Shown here piece after piece: positions 27,706 through 36,729 of a stretch of 64,000 nucleotides of DNA (its first letter is position 1; every line of letters starts with the position of its first letter). The stretch is from Loktanella sp. 5RATIMAR09. GTDB taxonomy: Bacteria; Pseudomonadota; Alphaproteobacteria; Rhodobacterales; Rhodobacteraceae. The stretch lies in assembly GCF_001419985.1 (NCBI RefSeq), contig NZ_LJAL01000004.1, positions 1 through 64,000 on the forward strand, written 5' to 3'. The notes beneath the pieces were generated by a model. It saw nothing but the letters and a program-made list of their open reading frames with translations. It searched no databases and was not told where the DNA came from. Made by a program: the position numbers and the translations under genes.

Positions 27706-28428
27706 ATGCGCCACTTCATCCTCGCCCTTTTCCTCGCCTCGCCCTTGGCGGCTCAAGAGATCGAAACCGACCTCGAACTGGTCCTGCTTGCCGATGCGTC
27801 GGGGTCCATTGACGCGGGTGAACTGGCCTTTCAGCGCCAATCCTACGCCACCGCCATCACCGATCCGGCGGTCGTCGCGGCCATCGAAAACACGCTCTAC
27901 GGCTCGATCGCGGTCACTTACGTCGAGTGGGCCACAAACCAAGCCACTGTCGTGGATTGGACCGTCATCACCGACATGGACAGCGCCACCCGCTTTGCAA
28001 ATGCCCTCATCGGCCCACCCCGTCAGGCCAACGGGCGCAACGCTATCGGCTCGGCCCTGCTTTACGGCATGGCGCAGATAGAGAACAATGATATCAGAGG
28101 CTTCCGCCGCGTGATCGACTTTTCCGGCGACAGCATGGGCAACACATTCGGCCCGCCCATCACCTAGGCCCGCGATGAGGTGGTGGCCAATAACATCACC
28201 ATCAACGCGCTGCCGATCCTGCGCAACGGCGATTTCATGGGCAATAGCCTGCCTCAGCTATACGAGCAGAATATCATCGGCGGGCCGAACGCCTTCGTCA
28301 TGCCCGCCCTTAGCGGACCCGAGTTCACAGACGCCGTGCGCCGCAAGCTGATCCTCGAGATCGCCGGGACCACACCCCAGACCGAATATGCCTCACTCCT
28401 GCTGCAGGGATTGCAGGTAGGCCAATAA
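27706..28428 (+). pseudogene. DUF1194 family secreted protein, copy 3, interrupted by an in-frame TAG
   Basis: The frame from the ATG at 27706 encodes a signal peptide (MRHFILALFLASPLAA) and a VWA-like domain with DASGSID, the DxSxS metal site. It runs to a TAG at 28165-28167 (after GPPIT), and the same frame continues without any shift through ARDEVVANNITINALPIL to a family-type C-terminus (RRKLILEIAGTT) and a TAA ending at 28428. The downstream part is clearly the missing third of the domain. A one-base change (for example from CAG or TAC) explains it, as would a sequencing error. Without readthrough the product lacks its C-terminal third. It overlaps the convergent cytochrome gene by 36 bases. 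Confidence 0.85.
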
Positions 28429-28788
28429 GTCAACAATCGGCTGCGAGGTCATAATGGGCTGCCCCGTCTCGGCCTTGGTCGCCACATCGGTGCCTTCGAA
28501 AAAATCCCCATAAACCGGCATCATACTGCCGTGGCTGACCAAAGGATCACGCCCGTCGATCCGCATGACCACACGCTCTGTCGGGAACACCCCGTCGTTG
28601 TCTGCGGCAAGCCGTGTCAGGTTCGCAGGCGCTACCACGAGGGACGGTGACATCGGCCCATTGCCGCTGGCCGACGTGCCATGACAGGTGGCGCAATAGA
28701 ACCCGAAAAGCGCTTCGCCCTGCGTCACATCCTGCGCTGCAACAGGGTGGGCCAAGCTTAACGCCAGTACAAAGGGAATGATGCGCAT
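28393..28788 (-). CDS. Secreted mono-heme cytochrome c
   Basis: Protein of 131 residues with a signal peptide (MRIIPFVLALSLAHPVAA) and one CxxCH heme motif at C32-A-T-C35-H36. A methionine in GSMMPVYGDFF is the likely distal ligand. The PTERVVMRIDGRDPL segment is shared with the second cytochrome at 29593-29976, so the two are related. It is a periplasmic class I cytochrome; the electron partner is unknown. Its 3' end overlaps the broken DUF1194 gene on the opposite strand. Confidence 0.9.
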   Translation of the reverse strand: MRIIPFVLALSLAHPVAAQDVTQGEALFGFYCATCHGTSASGNGPMSPSLVVAPANLTRLAADNDGVFPTERVVMRIDGRDPLVSHGSMMPVYGDFFEGTDVATKAETGQPIMTSQPIVDLLAYLQSLQQE

Positions 28789-28856
28789 AACGATCTCCTC
28801 TATGCTGTTGGAACCAGCCTAGAGGAGATTAGGACACGCGCGTTGATGCAAATCAA

Positions 28857-29498
28857 CTAGCGCAGTGTCAGACCGCCAATCGCCGCGCGGATCACGCTGT
28901 CCGTGTCGTCGCTGTCACCTGATACGGCCAGCCCGATCAGCGCACCTTTCTCTCCGCCAAAGGCACGGGCATAATCAGCGGCCAGATCAACGCTTTCACT
29001 GAACGATCCCGTGCCCGCCTGCCGCATCGCAACCGTCACACCCTGCCCCGCAGGACCATAAGGCGAGGGGATCACCTGCCCGCGCGCATGGTTGCCACCC
29101 CAAGCATACTGGATGATCCGCACATCATCATTGCCCAGCAAGGCGCGGATGTTCGCGCCTTCAAGGCTGGGCGCGATGCTTTCGGGGACAAACACGAAGT
29201 AGAGCGAGATATTGCGATCATCTCCACCTTTCAGGCTCAGATCCGTGGGGGGCACGGATTGTTCAACGGTCCAGTTCCACGTTGCGGCACCTGTGCCCCA
29301 ATCCGCGGGCGGGACACGGCTCCATGCGATTGACACAGAACCTTCCGATACCAGCCCGAGGTTCTGGCCGAAAACATAGTCGTTCGAGCTAAACAGCGAC
29401 AGGCGCTGCTCTTGCCAGCCGCTGTCAAACCGCACCTCGCCCGCCTGCGCGCTCGCGGCGAAACCAAGGGCAAAAACTGTCGCAAAAATCCGGTGCAT
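28857..29498 (-). CDS. DUF3047 family secreted protein
   Basis: Protein of 213 residues with a signal peptide (MHRIFATVFALGFAASAQA). The body follows the DUF3047 pattern: a beta-sandwich-like unit with WNWTVEQSVPPTDLSLKGGDDRNISLYFVFV, then IIQYAWGGNHARGQVIPSPYG, and a C-terminal ALIGLAVSGDSDDTDSVIRAAIGGLTL. Function unknown; the fold suggests a carbohydrate- or ligand-binding periplasmic role. It lies between two cytochrome c genes on the same strand with 70-100-base gaps. Confidence 0.82.
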   Translation of the reverse strand: MHRIFATVFALGFAASAQAGEVRFDSGWQEQRLSLFSSNDYVFGQNLGLVSEGSVSIAWSRVPPADWGTGAATWNWTVEQSVPPTDLSLKGGDDRNISLYFVFVPESIAPSLEGANIRALLGNDDVRIIQYAWGGNHARGQVIPSPYGPAGQGVTVAMRQAGTGSFSESVDLAADYARAFGGEKGALIGLAVSGDSDDTDSVIRAAIGGLTLR

Positions 29499-29592
29499 AA
29501 AAATATCCTCTGTGCTCTTCGAGGTAAAATTAGCCCAGTTACGGCGCGCAGGAACCCCGCATCTGCCGTTGTCACGCGAACGTTAGCGCAGG

Positions 29593-29976
29593 TTACTGCT
29601 GAATGGATTCCAGATATTCGGACAGCACCAAGAGCTTCATCGGCACCGGCGTGCCCAACCCCTGCTCTTCCACAATCACGGTTTCGCCCAGATCACCCGC
29701 GCCGAATTCCGGCATCGCGGCGCTGAAATGCGCGCCACGGTCCAGCCCGTCGATGGTGCTCATGACCTGATTGACCGGAAAAACACCGCCATTGCGTGCA
29801 GAAATCGTGGTCAGATCAGGCGGGGCCACAGCCAGACCGCGCGCTGCCTGGCCGTTGCCTTTGCCGTCAGCCCCATGACAACTGGCGCAGTTTTCCATAT
29901 AGGCTGTCCGCCCGTCGATGGGTTCTTCGACACAAGCCGTCAGGCCCAGCGCCAGCAAAATAATGACGTACCGCAT
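29593..29976 (-). CDS. Cytochrome c lipoprotein
   Basis: Protein of 127 residues. The start at 29976 (MRYVIILLALGLTAC) has AGGAGG upstream; the signal ends in a lipobox LTAC, so C15 should be lipidated and the protein anchored in a membrane. One heme site, C30-A-S-C33-H34, and a likely Met ligand in SAAMPEFG. It shares GNGQAARGLAVAPPDLTTISARNGGVFPVNQVMSTIDG-like sequence with the cytochrome at 28393-28788 (VAPANLT...GVFPTERVVMRIDG), a clear paralogy. Partner and substrate unknown. Confidence 0.9.
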   Translation of the reverse strand: MRYVIILLALGLTACVEEPIDGRTAYMENCASCHGADGKGNGQAARGLAVAPPDLTTISARNGGVFPVNQVMSTIDGLDRGAHFSAAMPEFGAGDLGETVIVEEQGLGTPVPMKLLVLSEYLESIQQ

Positions 29977-30059
29977 ATCAGCCTCCTGTTTTGTCCAGAC
30001 TGTAACAAAAGCACGCAATCTGCCACCATGATTTGTGTCAATCAGCAGATTATCGTCAT

Positions 30060-30743
30060 TCAGGCCGTTTCGAGAACGCCACCATTCAAGCGCACCTGAC
30101 GATCCATCCGCGCGGCCAGTTCAAGGTTATGTGTCGCAATCACAGCCGCAAGGCCTGTATCACGCACCAGCCCCATCAACGCCGCAAACACCTGATCCGA
30201 TGTGTCGGGGTCAAGGTTGCCTGTCGGCTCATCCGCCAACAAAAGCGCAGGCTCATTCGCCAAAGCGCGGCAGAATGCGACACGCTGTTGTTCGCCCCCT
30301 GAAAGGGCCGCAGGACGGTGCGCCGCACGCGCCGCGATCCCGACACGGTCAAGCAAGGCCATGGCGTGTTTCTCGGCCGCTTGTTCGGAACGGCCGTTGG
30401 CCAGCTGCGGCAGGACGATGTTTTCGAGCGCTGAAAATTCCGGCAGCAGATGGTGGAACTGATAGATGAACCCAACGGTAGAGCGGCGCACTGCGGTGCG
30501 TTTGCGGTCAGACAGGCGTGTCATATCCGTGCCTTCGATCCGGACGGTGCCGTCATCGGGCGTATCCAGCAGGCCCGCGATATGCAGCAAAGTGGATTTG
30601 CCCGCACCGGACGGCGCGACCAACGCCACCACCTCACCCGGTTTGACGCCCAATGACACGCCTTGCAGCACGCGCACTTCGTTTGGTTTGCCTGCGTTGT
30701 AGGTTTTTGTCAGGTCCGCGACCTGCAGTGTAAAATCACTCAT
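30060..30743 (-). CDS. lolD: Lipoprotein-releasing ABC transporter ATP-binding protein LolD
   Basis: Protein of 227 residues, a single ABC ATPase. Walker A is APSGAGKST, the Q-loop region [23 protein letters not shown] contains the LolD-type HHLLPEF, the signature is [16 protein letters not shown], and Walker B is [11 protein letters not shown]. With LolC/E it powers release of mature lipoproteins from the inner membrane to LolA. The start overlaps lolC by eight bases, giving the usual lolCD pair. Confidence 0.95.
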   Translation of the reverse strand: MSDFTLQVADLTKTYNAGKPNEVRVLQGVSLGVKPGEVVALVAPSGAGKSTLLHIAGLLDTPDDGTVRIEGTDMTRLSDRKRTAVRRSTVGFIYQFHHLLPEFSALENIVLPQLANGRSEQAAEKHAMALLDRVGIAARAAHRPAALSGGEQQRVAFCRALANEPALLLADEPTGNLDPDTSDQVFAALMGLVRDTGLAAVIATHNLELAARMDRQVRLNGGVLETA

Positions 30744-32004
30744 AGCGCAGCGCCTCGACAGGGTTCATGCGCGCGGCACGGCGCGCAGGAAAGATCGTGA
30801 TAATCCATGACAGGCCCAACGACAGCGACACCGCCTTGAGCACATCAACAAGCCGCAATTCTGCGGGGATGTTGTAAATCCCCCTGATGGACGGATCCCA
30901 GACACCGCCCCCCGCAACATAGTTCACAAAGCTGAAAATCGTGTCGATGTAGATCGCAAAGAGGCAGCCAAGCACTACGCCCAGCGCAGTCCCGATCGTT
31001 CCGATCCCCGCGCCGCAGATGAAGAATATCCGCAGGATCGACCCTTCGGTCAGACCCATGGTGCGCAGGATGCCCACATCGCGCCCCTTGTTTTTGACCA
31101 GCATGATCAACCCGCTGATGATGTTCATGGACGCCACCAAAACGAGAATCGACAGAATGATGAACATCACGTTGTCCTCAATCGTGAGCGCGCGCAAAAA
31201 CCGCCCCACGCGGTCCTGCCAACTATAGGCCCACATGTTGGGGCCTGCGGCATTGGCGATGTCCTGCTTGAGAACTTCTGACTGGTTCAGATCATCGAGC
31301 CGGATCTCCAACTCGTCCGCAACACCGTCGCGGTTCATGATCAGCTGTGCGACATCAAAGGGCAGATAGACGCGCACCTCATCGATCTGGAAGCGGCCTG
31401 TCGAGAAGATATAAACCACCTCGTAGGCATTGCGGCGTGTGGCCTGCCCCATGGGTGTGGACGCACCCGAGCGCGTCGTCAGCTCGATCCGGTCCCCGAT
31501 ATCAAGGCCAAGGTTTGCGGCCAAAGCAGAGCCAACCGCAATCCCGTTTGGCAGATCATCGATGTTGCCAAAGGTAAGCTCGCTATCGACAATGGCATCC
31601 GATCCTTTGAGATCGTCCAGCCTGATGCCGAAAATATCAGCAAGCCCGATCCGCCCCGACGGGCCCGACGCCATTGCCTGCCCGCGAATAAGCGGCGCCA
31701 CCGAGCGCACCCCCTCTACCGCGCGGACATTGTCAGCGACCTGTTCGAAATCCGTAATCACCCCGCGCGGCATCACGACGCTCACATGGGCGTTGGCCCC
31801 CGCGATTGTGTCAATAAACTCGGCGCGAAAGCCCGAACGCACCGCCAGCGTCGCGATCAGCGCAAATACCGCGAGCGTCACGCCGATCAGGCTGATCCAT
31901 GTCATCACGCTGACACCGCCCTCGGCGCGTTTGGCGCGGATATAGCGCCACGCGATCATCCACTCGAATTTTGCGAAGGGACGTGTTGTCCTGACCTCGG
32001 CCAT
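30736..32004 (-). CDS. lolC: Lipoprotein-releasing ABC transporter permease (LolC/E family)
   Basis: Protein of 422 residues from MAEVRTTRPF (32004), chosen for GGAGC nine bases upstream. It has four membrane helices: one near residues 35-60 (WISLIGVTLAVFALIATLAVRSG), then three in the C-terminal half around IIVLVASMNIISGLIMLV, IFFICGAGIGTIGTALGVVLG and [31 protein letters not shown], enclosing a large periplasmic MacB-like domain. NKGRDVGILRTMG is the FtsX/LolC family signature. Forms LolCD with the next gene. Confidence 0.93.
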   Translation of the reverse strand: MAEVRTTRPFAKFEWMIAWRYIRAKRAEGGVSVMTWISLIGVTLAVFALIATLAVRSGFRAEFIDTIAGANAHVSVVMPRGVITDFEQVADNVRAVEGVRSVAPLIRGQAMASGPSGRIGLADIFGIRLDDLKGSDAIVDSELTFGNIDDLPNGIAVGSALAANLGLDIGDRIELTTRSGASTPMGQATRRNAYEVVYIFSTGRFQIDEVRVYLPFDVAQLIMNRDGVADELEIRLDDLNQSEVLKQDIANAAGPNMWAYSWQDRVGRFLRALTIEDNVMFIILSILVLVASMNIISGLIMLVKNKGRDVGILRTMGLTEGSILRIFFICGAGIGTIGTALGVVLGCLFAIYIDTIFSFVNYVAGGGVWDPSIRGIYNIPAELRLVDVLKAVSLSLGLSWIITIFPARRAARMNPVEALRYE

Positions 32005-32070
32005 GAAAGCTCCTGCTTTGGTTTGCCGCAAGGTGGTGCGCGGGGGCGCAATGGTCAAGCGGCTGCGCGC

Positions 32071-32676
32071 TTATCTTTGCACGCCCGCCAGTCTGGGACG
32101 GTTCGTCGGGGTTTCCGACACAAGGGTCGGACGCGTCACAGGCGGGTCGGCCTTGATCACTGGCGCGCGGCGTTTTTTGGCCGCAGGCGCGGGCTTTGCG
32201 CGGCGGAACGGCATGGACACCAGCCCCGCCAAAATTGCGAAACCGGCCCAGCCGCCCAAAAACCCCGTACCGGCAGAAGCGACCCCTGCCACGCTCAGCG
32301 GTACAGCGGGTGTGAAATCATCCCAAACGGCCGCAAGTGTCGCGGGATCAGCCATCCGGTGCGGCAATGTCAGTCGTTCCAAAGGCGCAGCCTCGCGCAA
32401 GAGCATCAGATTTTCGCTCAGCCTTGCGTGGCGCGCAAAGGTCCGCCGCCAGAGCGCCTCTTGCGAGGCCACGAGCGGAGTTTCGGCCATCGCCTGCAGC
32501 ATCTCTTCGCGGCCCATGCCATCGGCGAGGGCGGTTTCGTCAAATTCCACCACCTGCCGAGTCAGCTCATCCACTTGCCCTGCAAGGCGTTGCAGGTATT
32601 GCTGCGAAAATTCGGGGTATTGCGACAGGCCAGCGGCACCGCTCAGCCCACCGATCAAACATAAGGCGCGGATCAT
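32071..32676 (-). CDS. DUF2937 family membrane protein
   Basis: Protein of 201 residues. The N-terminal helix (MIRALCLIGGLSGAAGLSQYPEFSQQYLQRLAGQVDEL) is the DUF2937 hallmark, followed by a helical periplasmic part and a second membrane helix near residues 130-155 (TGFLGGWAGFAILAGLVSMPF), then a basic, proline-rich tail (RRAKPAPAAKKRRAP). Function unknown. It lies between the peroxiredoxin and lolC in a Rhodobacteraceae-typical order. Confidence 0.82.
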   Translation of the reverse strand: MIRALCLIGGLSGAAGLSQYPEFSQQYLQRLAGQVDELTRQVVEFDETALADGMGREEMLQAMAETPLVASQEALWRRTFARHARLSENLMLLREAAPLERLTLPHRMADPATLAAVWDDFTPAVPLSVAGVASAGTGFLGGWAGFAILAGLVSMPFRRAKPAPAAKKRRAPVIKADPPVTRPTLVSETPTNRPRLAGVQR

Positions 32677-32780
32677 ATCAGCGCCCTTTTGCGGGAAATC
32701 ATCTTCATCTGCTGCCTCAAAGCATCTTGTTTTGTGGCAAGATAGCAGATTCTCGCAGGGCTGTTAACGCATGATCCGCG

Positions 32781-33353
32781 CTATGCGCGGTCTTGCGCGT
32801 GTTCCCGCATCCACTCAATCACATTTGCGGCGTCCTGATCGGGTGGGAATACCGGATAGAATACTTTGGCAATCACACCGTCACGCACAATCATCGTCAG
32901 CCGCTTGTGCAGATAGTTGCCGTCCGCTTCCATGCCCGGCAGTTCAAGCGCCTTGCCGAATCCAAGATCGGCATCGGACAATAACGGGAATGGCAGGTGC
33001 AGGCGCGCGGCCGCCTCCGCCTGATAATCCGTGTCCTGGGTTGAAAGCCCAAAGAGGTGATCCACACCGTAATCGCGCAGCTCCGCATAATGATCGCGGA
33101 ACGCACAGGACTGCGGCGTGCAGCCCCGGGCGCCCGGGATATCATTCCATCCGTCGGGCAAGTCGCGATCCGGGCGGCCGGTCATCGGGTAGACATAGAT
33201 CACCGTAATCCCGCGCAGATCAGACAGCTTGATCGCAGGCCCTTGGGTACTGGGCAGCGTTGCATCGGGAAGCGCGGCACCTTCCAGATGATCGGCTTTC
33301 CCGTCATCTGCAGGCTCGGGGATCAGGGTCCAGTCGACGTCCAGCAAGCTCAT
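32781..33353 (-). CDS. Peroxiredoxin (redoxin domain, AhpC/BCP-like)
   Basis: Protein of 190 residues with a thioredoxin-like redoxin fold: [34 protein letters not shown], then the active-site segment [16 protein letters not shown], where the first Cys is the likely peroxidatic residue and the second five residues later the resolving one. [29 protein letters not shown] is a conserved peroxiredoxin stretch. It reduces peroxides in the cytosol. The start overlaps proS by ATGA, so it is translated with proS. Confidence 0.85.
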   Translation of the reverse strand: MSLLDVDWTLIPEPADDGKADHLEGAALPDATLPSTQGPAIKLSDLRGITVIYVYPMTGRPDRDLPDGWNDIPGARGCTPQSCAFRDHYAELRDYGVDHLFGLSTQDTDYQAEAAARLHLPFPLLSDADLGFGKALELPGMEADGNYLHKRLTMIVRDGVIAKVFYPVFPPDQDAANVIEWMREHAQDRA

Positions 33354-34690
33354 GCGATGCCTTCGTAGATTTTCGCGATCTTGGCGACAGCCTCTTCCGG
33401 TGGCAGCTCTTCGCTTTCCCCGGTCCGGCGGCTGGTCAATTCGACCACACCATTTTTAAGGCCGCGTGGGCCAACCGTAATGCGCCATGGCAGGCCGATC
33501 ATGTCCATCGTGCCGAACTTGGCCCCCGCCCGTTCATCACGGTCGTCATAAAGCGGCTCAAGGCCGAGCGCTGTCAGCGAGGCATAAAGTGCTTCACAGG
33601 CTGCATCCGCCTCGGCGTCGCCGGTTTTCAGGTTCACGATCCCGCAATGGAACGGTGTCACACCTTCCGGCCAGATGATGCCCTTGTCGTCATGGCTAGC
33701 TTCGATAATCGCACCCAGCAGACGCGACACGCCAATACCGTGGCTGCCCATATGCACCGGCACTTTGTTGCCTTTTCCGTCGTCAACCAAGGCCCCCATA
33801 CTTTCGGAATATTTCGTGCCAAAGTAGAAAATCTGTCCCACTTCGATACCGCGTGCTGTGCGCTTTCGGTCCTCAGGGATCGCATCAAACAGCGCCTGAT
33901 CGTGCGTTTCATCGGTGCGCGCGTAGCGCGACGTGAACTCTTCTAGCACCGCCTGACAGGCGGCCTGATCGTCATAGTCGATCTCGCGGTCACCGAACTT
34001 CAGATCCGTGATCTCGCTGTCATAGAAAACCTCGCTTTCGCCCGTGTCGGCCAGCACAAGGAATTCATGTGTGTCATCGCCCCCGATCGGGCCGCTGTCG
34101 GCGCGCATCGGGATGGCTTGCAGGCCCATGCGCTCATATGTGCGCAGATAGCTGACCAGATGACGGTTATAGGCGTGCAGCGCGTCTTCTTTGGTCAGGT
34201 CAAAGTTGTAGCCGTCTTTCATATAGAATTCGCGGCCCCGCATCACGCCAAAGCGCGGGCGGACCTCGTCGCGGAATTTCCACTGGATCTGATAAAGGGT
34301 CAGCGGCAGGTCTTTATAGCTTGTCACATGGGCACGGAAGATATCCGTGACCAGTTCCTCGGCCGTGGGCGTAAACAGCATCTCGCGCCCGCCACGGTCC
34401 TTGATCCGCAGCATTTCTTCGCCGTAGGCATCATAGCGCCCGCTTTCGCGCCACAGGTCCGCGGACTGGATCGTGGGCATCTGGATCGCGATATGGCCTG
34501 CACGCGCCTGTTCTTCGTGCACGATATCCTCGATCTTGCGCAGCACCTTGAAGCCCAGCGGCAGCCACGAGTAGATCCCCGCGCTGGCCTGTTTGATCAT
34601 GCCGGCCTGCAACATATAGCGGTGGCTGACAATCTGCGCCTCGCGGGGCGTTTCTTTGAGGACGGGCAGGAAATAGCGGCTCAGGCGCAT
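33350..34690 (-). CDS. proS: Prolyl-tRNA synthetase
   Basis: Protein of 446 residues from [15 protein letters not shown] (34690), the standard N-terminus. It is the short alphaproteobacterial ProS without the editing insertion. Class II motifs are visible: motif 2 in the [27 protein letters not shown] region and motif 3 near [16 protein letters not shown]; the anticodon-binding domain starts around [19 protein letters not shown]. It charges tRNA-Pro. The peroxiredoxin, DUF2937 and lolCD genes follow on the same strand, the usual order for this group. Confidence 0.96.
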   Translation of the reverse strand: MRLSRYFLPVLKETPREAQIVSHRYMLQAGMIKQASAGIYSWLPLGFKVLRKIEDIVHEEQARAGHIAIQMPTIQSADLWRESGRYDAYGEEMLRIKDRGGREMLFTPTAEELVTDIFRAHVTSYKDLPLTLYQIQWKFRDEVRPRFGVMRGREFYMKDGYNFDLTKEDALHAYNRHLVSYLRTYERMGLQAIPMRADSGPIGGDDTHEFLVLADTGESEVFYDSEITDLKFGDREIDYDDQAACQAVLEEFTSRYARTDETHDQALFDAIPEDRKRTARGIEVGQIFYFGTKYSESMGALVDDGKGNKVPVHMGSHGIGVSRLLGAIIEASHDDKGIIWPEGVTPFHCGIVNLKTGDAEADAACEALYASLTALGLEPLYDDRDERAGAKFGTMDMIGLPWRITVGPRGLKNGVVELTSRRTGESEELPPEEAVAKIAKIYEGIA

Positions 34691-34913
34691 GGGTTCGACC
34701 TTTTTGGATACAAGTGTTGGCGTGGGTTTAATCCCCTGCGCAGGCCCTCGCAAGCAATGTCATCACGGATCGCGCGGTATGGCGAGGATTATCGCAGACG
34801 GAATCCCGCCCGTTCCGGCCGCAACCGTGCCGGGCGCGTGGTAAATTTTATCCGTGCTCTTGCACCGCCATGCCGCATGCCGCATCTATGAGGCAGCGAA
34901 ATAAGGATCATGC

Positions 34914-36017
34914 ATGGCACTTCCTGTCGGACAGCAAGCAAAATACTGGGGCATCGCGACAGCAGTCTTTCTGCTGGCTTTGTGGTTTCTGGGCGACGTG
35001 ATCCTGCCCTTCGTGCTGGGCGGGGCGATTGCCTATTGCCTTGATCCCATCGCGGACCGGCTTGAGCGTTTGGGATGCAGCCGCATCACGGCTGTCGCAA
35101 TCATCACGCTGGTCACTCTCTTTGTCTTTATCCTGCTCATCCTGCTGGTCATTCCGACACTGGTGCAACAAACCGCATCGCTGATTGAAACAGCCCCCGC
35201 CTTGTTTGATCGCCTGCGCACCGGTCTGACCGAGCGGTTTCCGCAACTGATGGATAACCAAAGCGTAGCCTACCAACAGCTATTGACGATTGGCGAGGCG
35301 ATCCAATCCCGTGGCGGTGAACTGATCAACGGGCTGGTGTCCTCGGCGCTCGGGCTGATCAACATCATTGTTTTGCTGGTCATCGTACCGGTCGTGGCGG
35401 TCTATATGCTGCTCGACTGGGACAATATGACCGCCAAGATCGACAGCATGCTGCCACGCGACCATGTCGATACCATCCGCCAACTGGCCCGCGATATCGA
35501 CGCGACACTGGCCTCTTTCATTCGCGGCCAAGGCACCGTCTGTCTTGTGCTGGGCACCTACTATGCCGTGGCACTGATGCTCGCAGGGCTGAACTTTGGC
35601 CTGATCGTGGGTTTTATCGCCGGTCTGATTACCTTCATTCCTTACGTCGGCGCCTTGGTCGGCGGCACTCTGGCCGTCGGGCTGGCGCTGTTCCAGTTCT
35701 GGGGCAGTGTCGAGGTGCCGGATGGCGAAACGATGGCCTATGGCACCAACTGGCTGCGCATCGGGATCGTGGCAGGCATCTTCGGGTTGGGCCAGTTTCT
35801 TGAGGGCAATATCCTGACACCGAAACTTGTGGGCGGGTCCGTTGGCCTGCATCCGGTGTGGCTGCTCTTTGCGCTCTCGGTTTTCGGAACGCTTTTTGGC
35901 TTCGTCGGTATGCTGGTGGCCGTGCCCATCGCCGCGGTGATCGGGGTCGTTGCGCGCTGGGGGCTGGCGCAGTACAAAGACAGCCTGCTCTATCGCGGAA
36001 AATCCGAGGGCGAGTAA
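34914..36017 (+). CDS. AI-2E family transporter (PerM-like permease)
   Basis: Protein of 367 residues with seven to eight membrane helices: an N-terminal pair (YWGIATAVFLLALWFLGDVILPFVLGG, then ITAVAIITLVTLFVFILLILLVIPTLV), a central soluble stretch with ERFPQLMDN, and a C-terminal block (LIVGFIAGLITFIPYVGALVGG and VWLLFALSVFGTLFGFVGMLVAVPIAAVIGVV) diagnostic of the AI-2E/PerM family. Substrates vary, and many members are Na+/H+ antiporter-like. AAGGA precedes the ATG. It is directly followed by hdaA with no gap, a known Rhodobacterales pairing. Confidence 0.9.
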   Translation: MALPVGQQAKYWGIATAVFLLALWFLGDVILPFVLGGAIAYCLDPIADRLERLGCSRITAVAIITLVTLFVFILLILLVIPTLVQQTASLIETAPALFDRLRTGLTERFPQLMDNQSVAYQQLLTIGEAIQSRGGELINGLVSSALGLINIIVLLVIVPVVAVYMLLDWDNMTAKIDSMLPRDHVDTIRQLARDIDATLASFIRGQGTVCLVLGTYYAVALMLAGLNFGLIVGFIAGLITFIPYVGALVGGTLAVGLALFQFWGSVEVPDGETMAYGTNWLRIGIVAGIFGLGQFLEGNILTPKLVGGSVGLHPVWLLFALSVFGTLFGFVGMLVAVPIAAVIGVVARWGLAQYKDSLLYRGKSEGE

Positions 36018-36674
36018 ATGCCAGATCAGCTCGCTTTTGACTGGCCGACGGGTGTTGCGCTGGGCCCCGATGATTTCTTTGTCTCCGAGGCGAACGCACA
36101 GGCCTATACCATGCTTGGCACGCCCGGGGCATGGCCCGAGCGCAAGCTGGCGCTGATCGGCCCGACAGGCAGCGGCAAGAGCCATCTGGCGCGTGTCTTT
36201 CAAAGCCGGAACAATGCGGTTTTGATTGAGGCTACGACAATTGGTGCTGATTTCAGAACCGACGCAAAGACCGTCATCATCGAAGATATCGAGGGGCTAT
36301 CTACACGCGCCGAAGAAGCGGTTTTTCACCTGCACAACAATCTGCGCAACGCGCGCGGTACTTTGCTGCTCACGTCCCATGTGCCGCCAAGCCGTTGGTC
36401 AATCGCCCTGCCGGATCTGGCCAGCCGGATGCAGGCCACCACCATTGCGCAGATCACCAACCCCGATGATGCGCTTTTATCGGCGCTGATCATGAAGCTT
36501 TTTGCCGACCGGCAGATCAACCCGCAGCCCCATCTGGTCCAGTATTTGACCACCCGTATCGAACGCTCCTACGCAGCCGCCGCCGAGATCGTCACCCGCC
36601 TTGATACGGCAGCCTTGGCGCAGGGTCGCAAGATCAACAAGGCACTCGCCGCCGAGCTGCTGGACAAAATGTAA
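36018..36674 (+). CDS. hdaA: DnaA-related regulatory inactivation protein HdaA
   Basis: Protein of 218 residues starting immediately after the stop of the permease gene. It is a DnaA-domain III-like AAA protein: QLAFDWPTGVALGPDDFFVSEAN, Walker A GPTGSGKSH, a weak Walker B VIIEDIEGLS, and SRWSIALPDLASRMQATTIAQI corresponding to the sensor region. It lacks the DNA-binding domain IV of DnaA. With the beta clamp it stimulates DnaA-ATP hydrolysis and so limits re-initiation. Located just ahead of ppk, as in many alphaproteobacteria. Confidence 0.9.
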   Translation: MPDQLAFDWPTGVALGPDDFFVSEANAQAYTMLGTPGAWPERKLALIGPTGSGKSHLARVFQSRNNAVLIEATTIGADFRTDAKTVIIEDIEGLSTRAEEAVFHLHNNLRNARGTLLLTSHVPPSRWSIALPDLASRMQATTIAQITNPDDALLSALIMKLFADRQINPQPHLVQYLTTRIERSYAAAAEIVTRLDTAALAQGRKINKALAAELLDKM

Positions 36675-36729
36675 CGAAGCCCGCAATACTTGTCATATTG
36701 CCGCAATAAATGCGGAACAAAAGGCCTTC

